From Vibrio stylophorae (GTDB lineage: Bacteria > Pseudomonadota > Gammaproteobacteria > Enterobacterales > Vibrionaceae): DNA of 64,000 nt. Location: NCBI RefSeq assembly GCF_921293875.1, contig NZ_CAKLDI010000001.1:1923915-1987914 (forward strand). Reading direction: 5' to 3'. The notes below the pieces were generated by a model that saw only the letters and a program-made list of their open reading frames with translations, made no database searches and had not been told where the DNA came from. The position numbers and the translations under genes were made by a program. Below are positions 15,778-25,961 of this stretch, in pieces; position 1 is the first letter of the stretch, and each line of letters begins with the position of its first letter.

Positions 15778-17229
15778 ATGAAACAGATACAGTTATGGAT
15801 CGTCAGCTTAACCGCCTTATGGATGCTCAGCTTGCCTGTAAGCGCCGCAACCATGGGGGAAACGCTACAAGTTCCACACCATAAATCGATTAACGTGGTG
15901 CTTTCTGGCAAAGCCAAGCGTGTTTCTCTCGGGGATCCTGAGGTGCTCGACATCGTGATGCTGCGCAGCAATGAGGTCTTTCTCATTGGTAAAAAGCTCG
16001 GTTCTACCAATGTGATGGCTTGGGACAGTCAAGGTCGCTTGATTGAGTCCATCAACATTGAGGTCACCCATGATCTCAATAGCCTCAAAGCCAAACTGTA
16101 TCAATTTTTACCTAATGAGCGCATTGAGGTACACAGCAGTCAAAAACGCCTGATTCTAAGCGGCGAAGTGAGTAGCCAAGCGCATATGAATACGGCGCTA
16201 AAAATCGCCCAAACCTACACCGCGGCAGAAGCCGCAGATGAAGAGCAAGCCAGCGATACCATCAGCAATAACGGGGTCATTAACCTGATGAGCATTGGTG
16301 GCAGTCAGCAAGTGATGCTTGAAGTCACCGTTGCTGAAGTGCAGCGCTCTTTGGTGCGCCGTTTTGATTCCAATTTTCAGTTCTTTAACCAAAACGGCAA
16401 CTTTGGTATTGGCGCCACCTCAACAGGTGCTGGTTTTCTGGGATCAACGCCTGTTTTTGATGCCTCCAACATCACAGATACTGGCCTACTCACCAGCTTT
16501 GTCGACGGCAATACCCTGTTTACCCTAGCACTTGATGTGGCGCGTCAAAACGGCACCGCCAAAGTGCTTGCAGAGCCAAATCTCACGGCGCTCAGTGGTG
16601 CCAAGGCCGAGTTTCTCGCTGGCGGCGAGTTTCCAATTCCAGTGCCAGATGATGATGGTATCGCCATTGAATACAAAGAATATGGTGTGGGTCTGCGCTT
16701 TATTCCCGTCGTCCTTGCCAATGATCGCATCAACCTCAACCTTGAAATTGAGGTCAGCGAAGTGGCCAATACCAGCTCACTGACCATCACCCCCGGGGAT
16801 GCCAACGCCACCTATATCATTCCACCGCTCACCAAGCGCAGCGCCTCTTCAACCTTAGAGCTCGCTGATGGCCAAACCATCGGGATTGCGGGCCTGATTA
16901 GCGAAAACCTGCGTGATATTGACAACCGTATGCCGGGCCTTGGCGATGTTCCCGTCCTAGGGCAGCTTTTTGCTAGCCAAGAATATATTAAAGGCGAAAC
17001 CGAACTGGTGATTTTAGTGACCCCGCGCCTTGCTCAACCCGTCGATCGCAACAAAGTCACACTCCCAACCGACGGTTTTGTTGAGCCCAGTGACATTGAA
17101 TATTACCTCTTGGGTAAACGCCCATACCCCGTATCCGTTGATGTGGCACCTGAAGAGACCACATCTCAGCCCACCACTGTCACCCCGTATCAAGGCGGCA
17201 GTGAAGGCGAATTTGGCCACAGTCTATAG
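15778..17229 (+). CDS. rcpA: Tad secretin CpaC/RcpA
   Basis: A 483-residue outer-membrane secretin that forms the pore for the Flp pilus. A signal peptide (1 to about 23, ending PVSA) comes first. The pilus-secretin N-domain (about 25-95; VVLSGKAKRVSLGDPEVLDI) and a BON-like segment (about 100-150) follow. The C-terminal secretin core holds LAEPNLTALSGAKAEFLAGG near 275 and PGLGDVPVLGQLF near 393, the hallmark of type II/IV secretins. No pilotin-type S-domain is seen; the small lipoprotein encoded next may serve that purpose. Confidence 0.95.
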   Translation: MKQIQLWIVSLTALWMLSLPVSAATMGETLQVPHHKSINVVLSGKAKRVSLGDPEVLDIVMLRSNEVFLIGKKLGSTNVMAWDSQGRLIESINIEVTHDLNSLKAKLYQFLPNERIEVHSSQKRLILSGEVSSQAHMNTALKIAQTYTAAEAADEEQASDTISNNGVINLMSIGGSQQVMLEVTVAEVQRSLVRRFDSNFQFFNQNGNFGIGATSTGAGFLGSTPVFDASNITDTGLLTSFVDGNTLFTLALDVARQNGTAKVLAEPNLTALSGAKAEFLAGGEFPIPVPDDDGIAIEYKEYGVGLRFIPVVLANDRINLNLEIEVSEVANTSSLTITPGDANATYIIPPLTKRSASSTLELADGQTIGIAGLISENLRDIDNRMPGLGDVPVLGQLFASQEYIKGETELVILVTPRLAQPVDRNKVTLPTDGFVEPSDIEYYLLGKRPYPVSVDVAPEETTSQPTTVTPYQGGSEGEFGHSL

Positions 17230-17240
17230 GAGTGATGATG

Positions 17241-17510
17241 ATGCAACGCTTTTCTCTTTTTAGCATTTTTTGCCTCACCACGCTGCTAATGGGCTGCGCG
17301 GAACATGCGCCATTAGGTGACTCGGTGGCGCGATTGAAGACCGAGCAAACCTATGATCAACAAGCCACGGCTAATCACCAAGACTATGTGCCACAAGCAT
17401 CAGGTGAACGTATGCAACCCGCGGTTCTGCTTTACCAACGCACCGCAGCACCGCAAACACTGAGCACACAAAAGCAGGGAGACAGCATTAAAGTTGAACT
17501 TGCGAAATAG
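17241..17510 (+). CDS. Small Tad-operon lipoprotein
   Basis: About 89 residues with a lipoprotein signal (lipobox LLMGC), then a polar, Gln-rich periplasmic part without recognisable fold. By position right after the secretin it fills the place of RcpB/CpaD, which are larger, and may act as a pilotin; this is inference. Four tandem start codons (GTG-ATG-ATG-ATG at 17232-17243) are in frame. The AGGAG at 17228-17232 best fits the ATGs at 17238 or 17241. Confidence 0.75.
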   Translation: MQRFSLFSIFCLTTLLMGCAEHAPLGDSVARLKTEQTYDQQATANHQDYVPQASGERMQPAVLLYQRTAAPQTLSTQKQGDSIKVELAK

Positions 17511-17527
17511 TGCTCAAGGAGGCAGTG

Positions 17528-18754
17528 ATGAAAGACAGAATCAAACGACAACAAAAACGACAGTTGCCCAAACAACAACAAGGGATGGTTGTCGTGATGG
17601 TCACTGCCGCACTATTGTTACTTCTGGCATTTATGGCCTTTGCCATTGATGTCAACCATGCCATTGTCAACAAAGCGCGGCTGCAAAACAGTGTCGATGC
17701 CGCTGCCCTTGCCGCTGCTGTGGTACTCGATAATGGTGAAGATACCACCGCTGCACAAAACGCAGCCAATACCACACTCGCGACCGCTGCCAGTCAGCTG
17801 GGAAACCATGAGTTAGACTTTGCCAATGCCAATGTCAGTATTCAGTTTTCCAATGATCCACAAACCTTTCCAGACAACAGCTTTAATCCCAATTTAGATG
17901 TGTATGTGCGCGTGCATGTCGCCGATATGCCACTCACAGGTTTCTTTATGGGGTTGTTTAATTTGGATAAAGCGGTGGATGCCAGTGCCGTCGCTGGCCC
18001 CAGTGCCTCTTTGGTAATTTTATGTAATGTGGTGCCCATTGCGGTATGTGCCGACAGCGGAGCTGGCTCAACTGGCAGTCAATTTTTAGGGTTTAACTAT
18101 AACGAAACCTACGCCATCAAAATGGCATCGCACCAAAATAGCCCCATGGGTCCCGGTAACTTTCAATTGCTCGACTTTGGCTCAGGTGCCAACACAGTGC
18201 GAAACGCACTTGCTGGCGGCTATGATGGTTGTATTCGTCTCGATGAAACCGTCCAAACTAAACCGGGTAATACTGTTGGTCCCGTGGCGCAAGGTCTCAA
18301 TACCCGTCTCAATATCTATCAAGGCGGCGGAATGAATTCAACCTCTTACCCGCCCGATCGCTATGTTGCGCAGCCATCAACCCCAGCATCGCAAGATAAC
18401 CAAGGCAATGTTTCCCAGCCCAACTGGGGCTATAGCGATTATCTTGCAGAAATCAGTAACTGCCCAGGTGGTAGTGACTGCACCTCAGGTCCTGCTGGCC
18501 GCCGAATTCTCCCTGTGCCCATGGTTGATTGTGCCGGTAGCACAGGCGGCACCACTCAACTTGATGTCTTTGCGCTTGGTTGCTTCTTCCTTGGTCAACA
18601 AGTCCCTAATAGCAACGGACAAGGCGGGGCTGTGGTCTTTGGTGAATTTATTGAAGATTGTACCGCCAGCAATGGCTCTACGGGCACCACACCAAACAAT
18701 GTGGGTCCCAATCGAATTGTCCTTTATAAGGACCCCAACAGAGGAGATGCCTAG
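17528..18754 (+). CDS. TadG-like pilus protein with TadE/G N-terminal segment
   Basis: About 408 residues. The N-terminus has the putative Flp pilus-assembly TadE/G pattern: a Gly before a hydrophobic helix (GMVVVMVTAALLLLLAFMAF) then AIDVNHAIVNKARLQNSVDAAALAAA, which is typical of TadG. The rest is a periplasmic domain rich in Gly, Asn, Thr and paired Cys (GGSDC, VDCAGS, FALGC, EDC), suggesting disulfides. TadG-type proteins are thought to anchor or adapt the pilus machinery in the envelope. The ATG at 17528 has an excellent AAGGAGG six bases upstream. The gene lies before the tadE genes rather than at the operon end. Confidence 0.85.
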   Translation: MKDRIKRQQKRQLPKQQQGMVVVMVTAALLLLLAFMAFAIDVNHAIVNKARLQNSVDAAALAAAVVLDNGEDTTAAQNAANTTLATAASQLGNHELDFANANVSIQFSNDPQTFPDNSFNPNLDVYVRVHVADMPLTGFFMGLFNLDKAVDASAVAGPSASLVILCNVVPIAVCADSGAGSTGSQFLGFNYNETYAIKMASHQNSPMGPGNFQLLDFGSGANTVRNALAGGYDGCIRLDETVQTKPGNTVGPVAQGLNTRLNIYQGGGMNSTSYPPDRYVAQPSTPASQDNQGNVSQPNWGYSDYLAEISNCPGGSDCTSGPAGRRILPVPMVDCAGSTGGTTQLDVFALGCFFLGQQVPNSNGQGGAVVFGEFIEDCTASNGSTGTTPNNVGPNRIVLYKDPNRGDA

Positions 18755-19195
18755 ATGAAACATGCACATCATCAACGTGGACTCGCCGCTGTCGAGCTTG
18801 CCATCACCCTACCAATTTTGTTGCTGCTTTTAGTGGCAGTAAGCGAAATCGGGCGGCTACTCATTCACTACAACACTTTGACTAAAGCGGTTCAAGATGG
18901 TGCACGCTATGCCGTGGTTGATATCTACGGCACCGCTGCGGCCAATCAAATCGCCGACGTCAATGAGATAAAAAACATGGTGGTTTATGGCAATAAAGGG
19001 GGGTCAGGTGATGCCCTACTGGTCAATCTAAACACGGGTAACGTCACGGTCAGCCAAGCCAATAGCTATGTCATTGTGACCGCGCAGCTCACCTACGCAC
19101 CTGCCTTTATCAAACTACCTGAATTTTTCGGCAGTGGCGGCGATAGTCTGGTACTTCCCATTCGCGCCAGTGCATTGATGAGGACAGGGCCATGA
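18755..19195 (+). CDS. tadE: TadE-like minor pseudopilin
   Basis: A 146-residue pseudopilin. The leader and processing site read HHQRG|LAAVELAI with the Glu at +5, followed by a hydrophobic helix (LPILLLLLVAVSEIGRLL) and a small periplasmic domain. TadE/F proteins are cleaved by TadV and help pilus assembly. Its ATG follows the preceding stop with no spacer, with GGAGA upstream inside that gene, and its stop overlaps the next start by four bases. Confidence 0.88.
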   Translation: MKHAHHQRGLAAVELAITLPILLLLLVAVSEIGRLLIHYNTLTKAVQDGARYAVVDIYGTAAANQIADVNEIKNMVVYGNKGGSGDALLVNLNTGNVTVSQANSYVIVTAQLTYAPAFIKLPEFFGSGGDSLVLPIRASALMRTGP

Positions 19196-19695
19196 TGCAA
19201 TTTCCACGGATCCACAAAAAACAGCGTGGTTTGGCCATTGTCGAGTTCACCATCATTGCTGCGTTTTTACTCTTTGTGCTCATCGCCATTATGGAGTTCG
19301 CTCGGCTGATGTATGCCATGCAATCGCTCAATGAGATGACCCGACGAGGCGCTCGCTTAGCTGCGGTTTGCCATGTCAATGATCGCAATGACATTCCCAG
19401 TCTCACCGCGATTACGGGCATCGCCCCCAAAGGCTATGAACCAACGGATATGGTGATCGAGTATCTCGATGCGGATGGCAATGTGATTGCTGGCGATCTC
19501 ACCGATGACACCAATTTCAGTCAAATCCGCTTTGTCAGAGCGCGAATCAACAGCTTTACTTTTGATCTGTTGGTGCCTTTTGTCAGCTTTGACGTGAATA
19601 GCGTCATGCCTGATTTTGAAACCACTCTACCCGCAGAAAGTTTGGGGATATTAAGACCAACCGCCGACAACCCCAATGCGGTCACCAATTGCTAG
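19192..19695 (+). CDS. Second TadE/TadF-like minor pseudopilin
   Basis: A 167-residue pseudopilin with processing site KKQRG|LAIVEFTI (Glu at +5), membrane helix (IIAAFLLFVLIAIMEFARLMY) and a TadE-type ENxxR-like segment (MTRRGARLAAVC). The periplasmic part has two Cys (about 63 and the last residue) that may pair. It is paired with the preceding TadE through an ATGA overlap and probably corresponds to TadF. Confidence 0.85.
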   Translation: MMQFPRIHKKQRGLAIVEFTIIAAFLLFVLIAIMEFARLMYAMQSLNEMTRRGARLAAVCHVNDRNDIPSLTAITGIAPKGYEPTDMVIEYLDADGNVIAGDLTDDTNFSQIRFVRARINSFTFDLLVPFVSFDVNSVMPDFETTLPAESLGILRPTADNPNAVTNC

Positions 19696-19704
19696 GAGGC
19701 AAAC

Positions 19705-20922
19705 ATGTCAGAGGTAATTGGCCTTCAAGAGCCATCCCAACCAAGCCATATTGGCTTGCGAACTGGCCTCAATATTTGGCTGCTCTACCAAGATGATGCC
19801 TTTGAAAAGCATATGGCAGAGCAGCTTTCACATAGTCGGCAGATCCATATGGAAGCCATTGCTATGGCCAAGTTTGATCTCGACCAACTCAACCAAATGC
19901 GCTCCCCCGATTTAATCTTCGTCGAAGCAGCCAACGGCTGGGCTGACATCATTCAATCGCTCAGTAAGCTCAGCAGCAAGCACCAACAACACCATACCAC
20001 GCTGGTGGTTTTTGGTGAGGAGCATGATAGCCAAGCCTTAAAAACAGCCCTACGCTTGGGGGCCAGCGACTATTTTTCCCATCATGTGCTCATTGCCGAA
20101 TTAGCCCCATTGCTGCGCCACTGCGCAGAAGAAAAAGTCGGCCATAACCAACTCGGCGAGCTCTGCTTATTCATCAATACCAAAGGTGGCGCAGGTGCCA
20201 CCACACTAGCGCTCAACACCGCGATTGAACTAGCCCAATACCATCATGATGATGTACTACTGCTTGAACTCGATAGCCAATTTGGTGCACTCAACGATTA
20301 TCTCAATCTCAGCCCAAAATTTTCGTTGCTCGACGTTTTAGAGAACAGTGGCGACTTGGACAACACCGCGCTCGATGGCTTTGTCACCAAACACAAAAGT
20401 GGCTTACATCTCCTCACCTTTAATCACCAACATCGCCAACGCAATCAAACTGAGAGTCAGGCTTTAGGCAAATTGATGCCTATCTTGCGCCAGCGTTATC
20501 CCTTTGTGATTGTGGATCTCTCGCGAGGACTGGATGCGCATGCCTATCCACTCCTCTCAGCAGCCACCCATCTTTATTTAGTCACGCAGCAGCAACTCGC
20601 AGCCCTCAACCTCGCCAGCATGATGGTCAATGAACTGCACTATGAGTTTGGTCTCGCACGCCAACAGGTTGAAGTGGTGATCAATCGTTTTGATAAACAG
20701 CAACCTATTGGCCAAAAAGATATTGAACACACGCTGCCCAATATCGCCATTCACTTTGTGCCCAATGCCTTTAAAACCGCACTGGAAAGTACCCACCTCG
20801 GTAAGTCGATGGCAGAAGTGAAGAAAAGAAATCCAGTATCCAAAGCGCTCCAACATCTCAGTCAGCAGATCGATCCCGACCTTGCGACAGATGGTTCATG
20901 GTTCAAGCGACTATTCTCATAG
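19705..20922 (+). CDS. tadZ: Pilus localisation ATPase TadZ/CpaE
   Basis: A 405-residue cytoplasmic protein with an N-terminal atypical receiver-like domain (about 20-140) and a C-terminal MinD/ParA-type ATPase. The nucleotide loop reads KGGAGATT (160-167), with the signature lysine of the deviant Walker A at its start and Ala-Thr-Thr in place of the usual Gly-Lys-Thr, as in other TadZ/CpaE proteins. LLLELDSQFGALNDYL (about 189-204) is the second acidic motif. TadZ places the Tad machine at a cell site. It lies 9 bases after the minor pilin gene. Confidence 0.92.
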   Translation: MSEVIGLQEPSQPSHIGLRTGLNIWLLYQDDAFEKHMAEQLSHSRQIHMEAIAMAKFDLDQLNQMRSPDLIFVEAANGWADIIQSLSKLSSKHQQHHTTLVVFGEEHDSQALKTALRLGASDYFSHHVLIAELAPLLRHCAEEKVGHNQLGELCLFINTKGGAGATTLALNTAIELAQYHHDDVLLLELDSQFGALNDYLNLSPKFSLLDVLENSGDLDNTALDGFVTKHKSGLHLLTFNHQHRQRNQTESQALGKLMPILRQRYPFVIVDLSRGLDAHAYPLLSAATHLYLVTQQQLAALNLASMMVNELHYEFGLARQQVEVVINRFDKQQPIGQKDIEHTLPNIAIHFVPNAFKTALESTHLGKSMAEVKKRNPVSKALQHLSQQIDPDLATDGSWFKRLFS

Positions 20923-20959
20923 CAGCTTCGAAAAAATAAATTAGACAAAGGAAAGGCTT

Positions 20960-22378
20960 ATGTTTTTCAAACGTTCCTCAATGACGCCGCCATCAGATGA
21001 GCCTAATACAGAGCAAACGCCTGAAAACGAAACGCCAATAGCCACGCAACCATCGGCATCAGAGCAAGCTGAAGTGCAAAAGCGCTCAAAAGCAGATGAA
21101 GCCGCACGTAAGCAGCTAGAAACAGAACTTGCTGCAAAGCATTACTTTCACAAAAAACTACTTGAGACACTGGACTTAGGTTTACTTGCAGAGCTCGAGC
21201 CAGATGTCGCCAAACGCGATCTGCACGATGCCACGCTTGAATTAATGCGCGATGAAACTCACCCCTTAAGCGCAGAAGCGCGCAAACGGGTGATTAAACA
21301 AATCGAGGATGAGGTGTTTGGCCTTGGCCCATTAGAGCCACTGCTGGCTGATAAAACCGTCTCCGATATTTTGGTCAACGGCCCCAAACAGGTCATTGTT
21401 GAGCGCCGAGGAAAGCTCGAAGTCACGCCACACACCTTTTTGGATGATCGCCATCTTCGCAATATTATCGATCGTATCGTCAGTCAAGTGGGCCGACGTA
21501 TTGATGAATCCTCACCCATGGTGGATGCGCGTCTCGCTGATGGCTCGCGGGTAAATGCCATTATTCCGCCGCTGGCTATCGATGGTCCTTCACTCTCCAT
21601 TCGTCGTTTTGCAGTAGAGCGACTAACCATGGATAGCCTGCTTGAATTTGGCTCGCTATCCCAAGATATGGCCGATTTTCTCCATGCCATCGTCCATGGC
21701 GAGCTCAATGTCTTAATCTCAGGCGGAACCGGCTCAGGGAAAACCACCACACTCAATATCGTCTCCGGCTTTATTCCTGAAGATGAACGAATCATTACCA
21801 TTGAAGACTCGGCCGAGCTACAGCTACAACAGCCCCATGTGGTTCGCCTTGAAACGCGCCCGGCAAACCTTGAAGGCAAAGGCGAAATTGGTCAGCGCGA
21901 ATTGGTCAAAAACGCCCTGCGAATGCGACCTGATCGTATCGTCGTGGGCGAGGTGCGCGGCAGTGAAGCGGTGGATATGCTCGCGGCAATGAACACTGGC
22001 CATGATGGCTCGCTCACCACCATTCACGCCAACACCCCGCGCGATGCATTGAGCCGTGTTGAAAATATGTTTGCCATGGCCGGTTGGACCATCTCAACTA
22101 AAAATCTGCGCGCCCAAATTGCCTCAGCCATTCATGTTGTGATTCAAATGGAACGCCAAGAAGATGGTAAACGCCGCATGGTCAGCATTCAGGAGATCAA
22201 TGGCATGGAGGGCGAGGTGATCACCATGTCTGAAATCTTCAAATTTGAACGGCGTGGGATTGATGAGCAAGGCAATGTGGTAGGCGATTATATGGCAACA
22301 GGCATTGTGCCTGCCTGCCATGATGCGCTCAAACGCAGAGGCCTTGAGCTGCCCTTTACCCTCTTTCAAAGCGCATAG
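20960..22378 (+). CDS. tadA: Tad secretion ATPase TadA/CpaF
   Basis: A 472-residue hexameric ATPase of the GspE/VirB11 superfamily that powers pilus extension and probably retraction. A charged, Glu/Gln-rich N-terminus (1-60) precedes the conserved region. Walker A is GGTGSGKTT (255-263), the Asp box is [11 protein letters not shown] (279-289), Walker B is RIVVGEVRG (about 333-341) and the His box is [14 protein letters not shown] ribosome-binding site AAAGGAAAGG lies upstream, 37 bases after tadZ. Confidence 0.97.
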   Translation: MFFKRSSMTPPSDEPNTEQTPENETPIATQPSASEQAEVQKRSKADEAARKQLETELAAKHYFHKKLLETLDLGLLAELEPDVAKRDLHDATLELMRDETHPLSAEARKRVIKQIEDEVFGLGPLEPLLADKTVSDILVNGPKQVIVERRGKLEVTPHTFLDDRHLRNIIDRIVSQVGRRIDESSPMVDARLADGSRVNAIIPPLAIDGPSLSIRRFAVERLTMDSLLEFGSLSQDMADFLHAIVHGELNVLISGGTGSGKTTTLNIVSGFIPEDERIITIEDSAELQLQQPHVVRLETRPANLEGKGEIGQRELVKNALRMRPDRIVVGEVRGSEAVDMLAAMNTGHDGSLTTIHANTPRDALSRVENMFAMAGWTISTKNLRAQIASAIHVVIQMERQEDGKRRMVSIQEINGMEGEVITMSEIFKFERRGIDEQGNVVGDYMATGIVPACHDALKRRGLELPFTLFQSA

Positions 22379-22386
22379 GTGACAGC

Positions 22387-23355
22387 ATGCAAGGTGATTT
22401 AACCCTCTTTTTTATTCTTCTGTTTGTCTCTGTAGTCTTGATCTCGCAAGCCTTGATCCTGCCTGCGGCAGGTAACAAAGCACGGCATAAAGAGCTCACT
22501 AAAAGGCTGCGCCAATCGCATCAGCAAATCGATGAAGAAAGTAAGCTGTTACTGCGCAAACACTATGAGGAAAGCCTATCCCCAACAGATAAAGCCTTGG
22601 TACGCTGGAGCGCCATGGCGGATTTAAAAAAATCGCTAGAGCTTGCTGGACTCAACTGGTCATTGTCTGGCGCTATCGGTTTTACGCTGGTGGTCAGTGC
22701 CATTGTTTCCGCCCTGCTTTTTTTGTTTAGTGAGTTATGGTGGATTGCGCTGCTCGGCTTTTTCCTCACCGCTATCGCCTGCTATTTTCAGTTGCATCGT
22801 CGCATCTCCAAGCGTCTTTTCGCCTTTGAAGCCCTGCTGCCCGATGCGCTCGATGTGATGCGCCGCGTCCTACAAGCGGGTCAACCCCTCAACGAAGCCT
22901 TTCGCGAGGTGGGTGAAGAGATCCCCGCACCACTCGGCCCTGAATTTACGCACACCTTTAACTTGCTTAACTATGGCTATGACATGCGCCTTGCGGTGCT
23001 GCAAATGGTCGATCGCACGCCCACAGTATCCATGCTGGCACTCGCCAGTGCCGTGCTATTGCAAAAAGAGACCGGCGGCAATCTCACCGAGAATTTATAC
23101 AAGGTAAATCAAGTACTGCGTGCTCGTTTTAAATTGTCACGAAAAATCAAAACACTTTCAGCAGAGAGCCGTTTGTCGGCTTGGATTTTGGTGCTGGCAC
23201 CTTTTGTTTTATTTATCGTGATGTACCTGCTTCACCCCGAATATATTGCGCCGCTTTATGAACATCCCGCAGGCATCAAGATTGTCTCTGCTGGGGTCGT
23301 CAGTTTGTTTTTTGGCGCAATTTGGATTCGAAAAATCATCAATATCGAGGTGTAA
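22387..23355 (+). CDS. tadB: Tad inner-membrane platform protein TadB
   Basis: A 322-residue GspF-superfamily membrane protein. One N-terminal helix (about 5-25), a central pair (about 95-130) and a C-terminal pair (about 265-285, 297-315) flank the type II secretion F domain with ALLPDALDVMRRVLQAGQPL and LQKETGGNLTENL. It forms the platform with TadC that TadA drives. It lies 8 bases after tadA. Confidence 0.94.
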   Translation: MQGDLTLFFILLFVSVVLISQALILPAAGNKARHKELTKRLRQSHQQIDEESKLLLRKHYEESLSPTDKALVRWSAMADLKKSLELAGLNWSLSGAIGFTLVVSAIVSALLFLFSELWWIALLGFFLTAIACYFQLHRRISKRLFAFEALLPDALDVMRRVLQAGQPLNEAFREVGEEIPAPLGPEFTHTFNLLNYGYDMRLAVLQMVDRTPTVSMLALASAVLLQKETGGNLTENLYKVNQVLRARFKLSRKIKTLSAESRLSAWILVLAPFVLFIVMYLLHPEYIAPLYEHPAGIKIVSAGVVSLFFGAIWIRKIINIEV

Positions 23356-23358
23356 CCC

Positions 23359-24315
23359 ATGGCATGGATTGATCAGCTTACGGCCCACCTATCGCTTGCG
23401 GCCCAGCAACGTGAATGGATTATTCTTGGCATGATTTTGCTGGCCACCACCTTGGTGATCCTCACCATTGGCCTCTTGCTCTTTAGCTTGCAAAGTCCAC
23501 TCAAGCGCCGACTAAAAGATCTTCAGCAGCGCTCGGGCAACCAACCGGAACAACGGAAAATTGAAGATACGCTGGAATCGCTTGAGCCCTACATCTCGCC
23601 CACCAGCAACAAGGAAAGGGAAACCGTTCGCCACCAGCTGATGCACGCAGGTTTTCACCAACAAAGCGCGCTGACACTGTTTTACGCCATTAAATTTGGC
23701 CTCACCATGCTGGGGCTCATTATTGGTATCGGGATTGCGATTTTAAATCCGCATTTAAATGGCGGTCAGCAGCTAAGCATCGTCATTATCGCCACTGCCG
23801 TAGGTTTGTTTTTACCTAACTTTGCGCTCTATCGCATGAAGAAACACCATCAATTTCGTATGCGCCAAGCGCTGCCTGATGCACTGGATCTACTGGTGGT
23901 CTGTACCGAGTCTGGTCTTGGCCTCAACGCCGCACTCATGCGTGTCTCACAAGAGCTGGTGATCTCTCATCCCGCCTTTGCCGATGAGCTGGATACCGTC
24001 TGCGTCAAGATTAAAGCGGGGATGCCCATTGCTGATGCCTTTCATGAAATGATTGTCCGCACCGGCCTGACTGAAATGCGCGGACTGGTCAACACCCTCG
24101 CCCATGCTTCTCGCATTGGTGCCAGCATCGGCCAGACACTGCGTGACTATACTGAAGATTACCGAGACAAACGCAATCAAGCCGCCGAAGAGATGGCGGC
24201 GAAGATCCCAACGAAGATGATCTTCCCTTTGGTGCTATTTATTTGGCCCTGTTTTTTTATTGTCGCCATTGGCCCTGCCATTTTGCACATCATTACCAAT
24301 CTCTTTGCAGAGTAA
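23359..24315 (+). CDS. tadC: Tad inner-membrane platform protein TadC
   Basis: A 318-residue paralogue of TadB with the same GspF-type domain (RQALPDALDLLVVCTESGLG about 171-190; SRIGASIGQTLRDY near 253) and membrane helices near 20-40, 110-130, 133-153 and 290-312. It partners TadB. It lies 3 bases after tadB, so translation is coupled. Confidence 0.94.
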   Translation: MAWIDQLTAHLSLAAQQREWIILGMILLATTLVILTIGLLLFSLQSPLKRRLKDLQQRSGNQPEQRKIEDTLESLEPYISPTSNKERETVRHQLMHAGFHQQSALTLFYAIKFGLTMLGLIIGIGIAILNPHLNGGQQLSIVIIATAVGLFLPNFALYRMKKHHQFRMRQALPDALDLLVVCTESGLGLNAALMRVSQELVISHPAFADELDTVCVKIKAGMPIADAFHEMIVRTGLTEMRGLVNTLAHASRIGASIGQTLRDYTEDYRDKRNQAAEEMAAKIPTKMIFPLVLFIWPCFFIVAIGPAILHIITNLFAE

Positions 24316-24324
24316 GGAGCTCTC

Positions 24325-25344
24325 TTGACCCATTCAATTCGAATCAGCGCATGGTGTGCGGGGCTACTCCTGCTGCTGTCTGGCTGCGCGCAAACCCAAA
24401 CGAGTAACGATCCCGTACTTAATAGCGAATATTATGACGGTGACCCCATGCTCAATCTGATGGGTGACACGCCACCCGCCAATGAACAAGAAGCGCAAGG
24501 CCGAGGTATGCAAGCGCTGCTGGATGGGAATTTAGACTTAGCCCTCTACGAATATATTCGCGCCGTACAGTTTTTAGATGCCACAGAGCAAGCCGACAGC
24601 TTTTATCAAATCGGTAGTATTCATCAAATCCGCGACAATACCGATCTCGCTGAGCGCGCATTTCGCCAATCGCTCGCTTACGATCCCAAATATATTGCCA
24701 GTCTTGAAAAGCTCGGCATTCTCGAAAGCAAACGCGGTAAAACAGCGCAAGGGGCGCAATATTTCCTTGAGGCGCTCAGTGCCGACCAGCATCGTCTGGG
24801 CGAAAACCCCAACACCTCACTCACACGCAATATGCCAGTGAGCACCATTCGCAATCTAAAATTTGATGCTCAGTCCCCCATCGGTAGTTACATTGGCCTT
24901 GGTGTAATCAGTGATATCGACCGAGACCATGACCGCGCCAAGGCTTACCTAGAGCACGCCCTTGAGATTAATCCCAACTCGGTCCGCGCACTGGTCAACT
25001 TAGGTTATTCCAACTATATGGATGGCAACTATGAGCTCGCGGCGCATCTCACCCAAGCGGCACTTCGCTTGCAACCCAGCCATGCCAAAGCGCTGAACAA
25101 CATGGCGTTAATCTATTTAGCGCAAAATCGTCCGGGGCTTGCGCTCAGCACCTTTCAGCGCCACATGACTGAAGCTGAAGCGCTCAATAATGTGGGCTAT
25201 TTTTTACTCATTCAAGGAAAGCCAGACCAAGCCGTGCCCTATCTGCAGCAGGCGATTAGCGCCGATCCGGCTTACTATAAAACCGCCCATGACAATCTAG
25301 AGCGCGCACTTGCTGAGATGCGAGCGCAAGGTAGTGGCAGCTAA
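24325..25344 (+). CDS. tadD: Tad TPR lipoprotein TadD
   Basis: A 339-residue lipoprotein (signal with lipobox LLSGC) followed by about five to six tetratricopeptide repeats between 60 and 335 (such as AKAYLEHALEINPNSVRALVN and HAKALNNMALIYLAQ). TadD is thought to help secretin assembly or stability. The start is a TTG with AAGGAG seven bases upstream. Last gene of the operon; a strong terminator follows. Confidence 0.93.
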   Translation: MTHSIRISAWCAGLLLLLSGCAQTQTSNDPVLNSEYYDGDPMLNLMGDTPPANEQEAQGRGMQALLDGNLDLALYEYIRAVQFLDATEQADSFYQIGSIHQIRDNTDLAERAFRQSLAYDPKYIASLEKLGILESKRGKTAQGAQYFLEALSADQHRLGENPNTSLTRNMPVSTIRNLKFDAQSPIGSYIGLGVISDIDRDHDRAKAYLEHALEINPNSVRALVNLGYSNYMDGNYELAAHLTQAALRLQPSHAKALNNMALIYLAQNRPGLALSTFQRHMTEAEALNNVGYFLLIQGKPDQAVPYLQQAISADPAYYKTAHDNLERALAEMRAQGSGS

Positions 25345-25363
25345 GTTCGCACTTTTCAAATAT

Positions 25364-25392
25364 AAAAAACCGCGCCTAGCGCGGTTTTTTTA
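25364..25392 (+). terminator. Terminator of the Tad operon
   Basis: Stem CCGCGC/GCGCGG with a three-base loop between an A-run and a run of seven T. Confidence 0.93.
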
Positions 25393-25520
25393 TGACAACC
25401 CCAAATACCAGCAATGCGAACACCAATCAAAGCAACCCTTCCTTTGTTAATTATTTTAACCAATTGTTTTATATTAAAAATAATCTATTCTAGCGACATC
25501 CATGGAGAGGATTTCACATT

Positions 25521-25961
25521 ATGATTATTCGACTAAAATGTATCGCCCTGATATTTTTCGGACTCACAAGCATGTGTCATGCAGCGGTCATCCCCTATAC
25601 ATCGCTAGAAAAAAGCCACTTTGCCAATATTCGTCAAATCACGCTATGCCAAGATCCACAACAAGTGGCAAAGCACGACTACCGACTGATTCAAGCTTAC
25701 ATTCATAGCGGTGACATGATCTATGTTGATGCCATCGATTACGGAGCAAATGGTTTAGAGCGAGTGCAAGGCTGGGGATTTGACGAAATCAATCATGACC
25801 ACAATGAATATACGATTGAGCAAGTCAGCTGTGTCATCAAAAAAGAAGTGCTAGAGATTCAAGGCAAGGTCAATGGTAGCGGCCATGATGATACGCACGT
25901 TTTCGCTTTCACCATTCACTTAAATCGAAAGACGGGGACCTACCAATACACAACCCATTAG
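25521..25961 (+). CDS. Secreted protein of unknown function
   Basis: 146 residues with a signal peptide (cleavage after MCHA, about residue 21) and a small periplasmic domain containing two Cys (LCQD and VSCVI) that could form a disulfide, plus many His/Asp residues near the end. The ribosome-binding site GGAGAGGA is well placed. It lies after the Tad terminator with its own AT-rich upstream region. The family is not recognised. Confidence 0.7.
   Translation: MIIRLKCIALIFFGLTSMCHAAVIPYTSLEKSHFANIRQITLCQDPQQVAKHDYRLIQAYIHSGDMIYVDAIDYGANGLERVQGWGFDEINHDHNEYTIEQVSCVIKKEVLEIQGKVNGSGHDDTHVFAFTIHLNRKTGTYQYTTH

Noticed and set aside
15005-25344. Type II secretion system rather than Tad
   Set aside because: Flp-type pilin, TadV, TadZ, TadE-like genes and the RcpC protein define a Tad system; no GspG/H/I/J/K/L/M genes are present.
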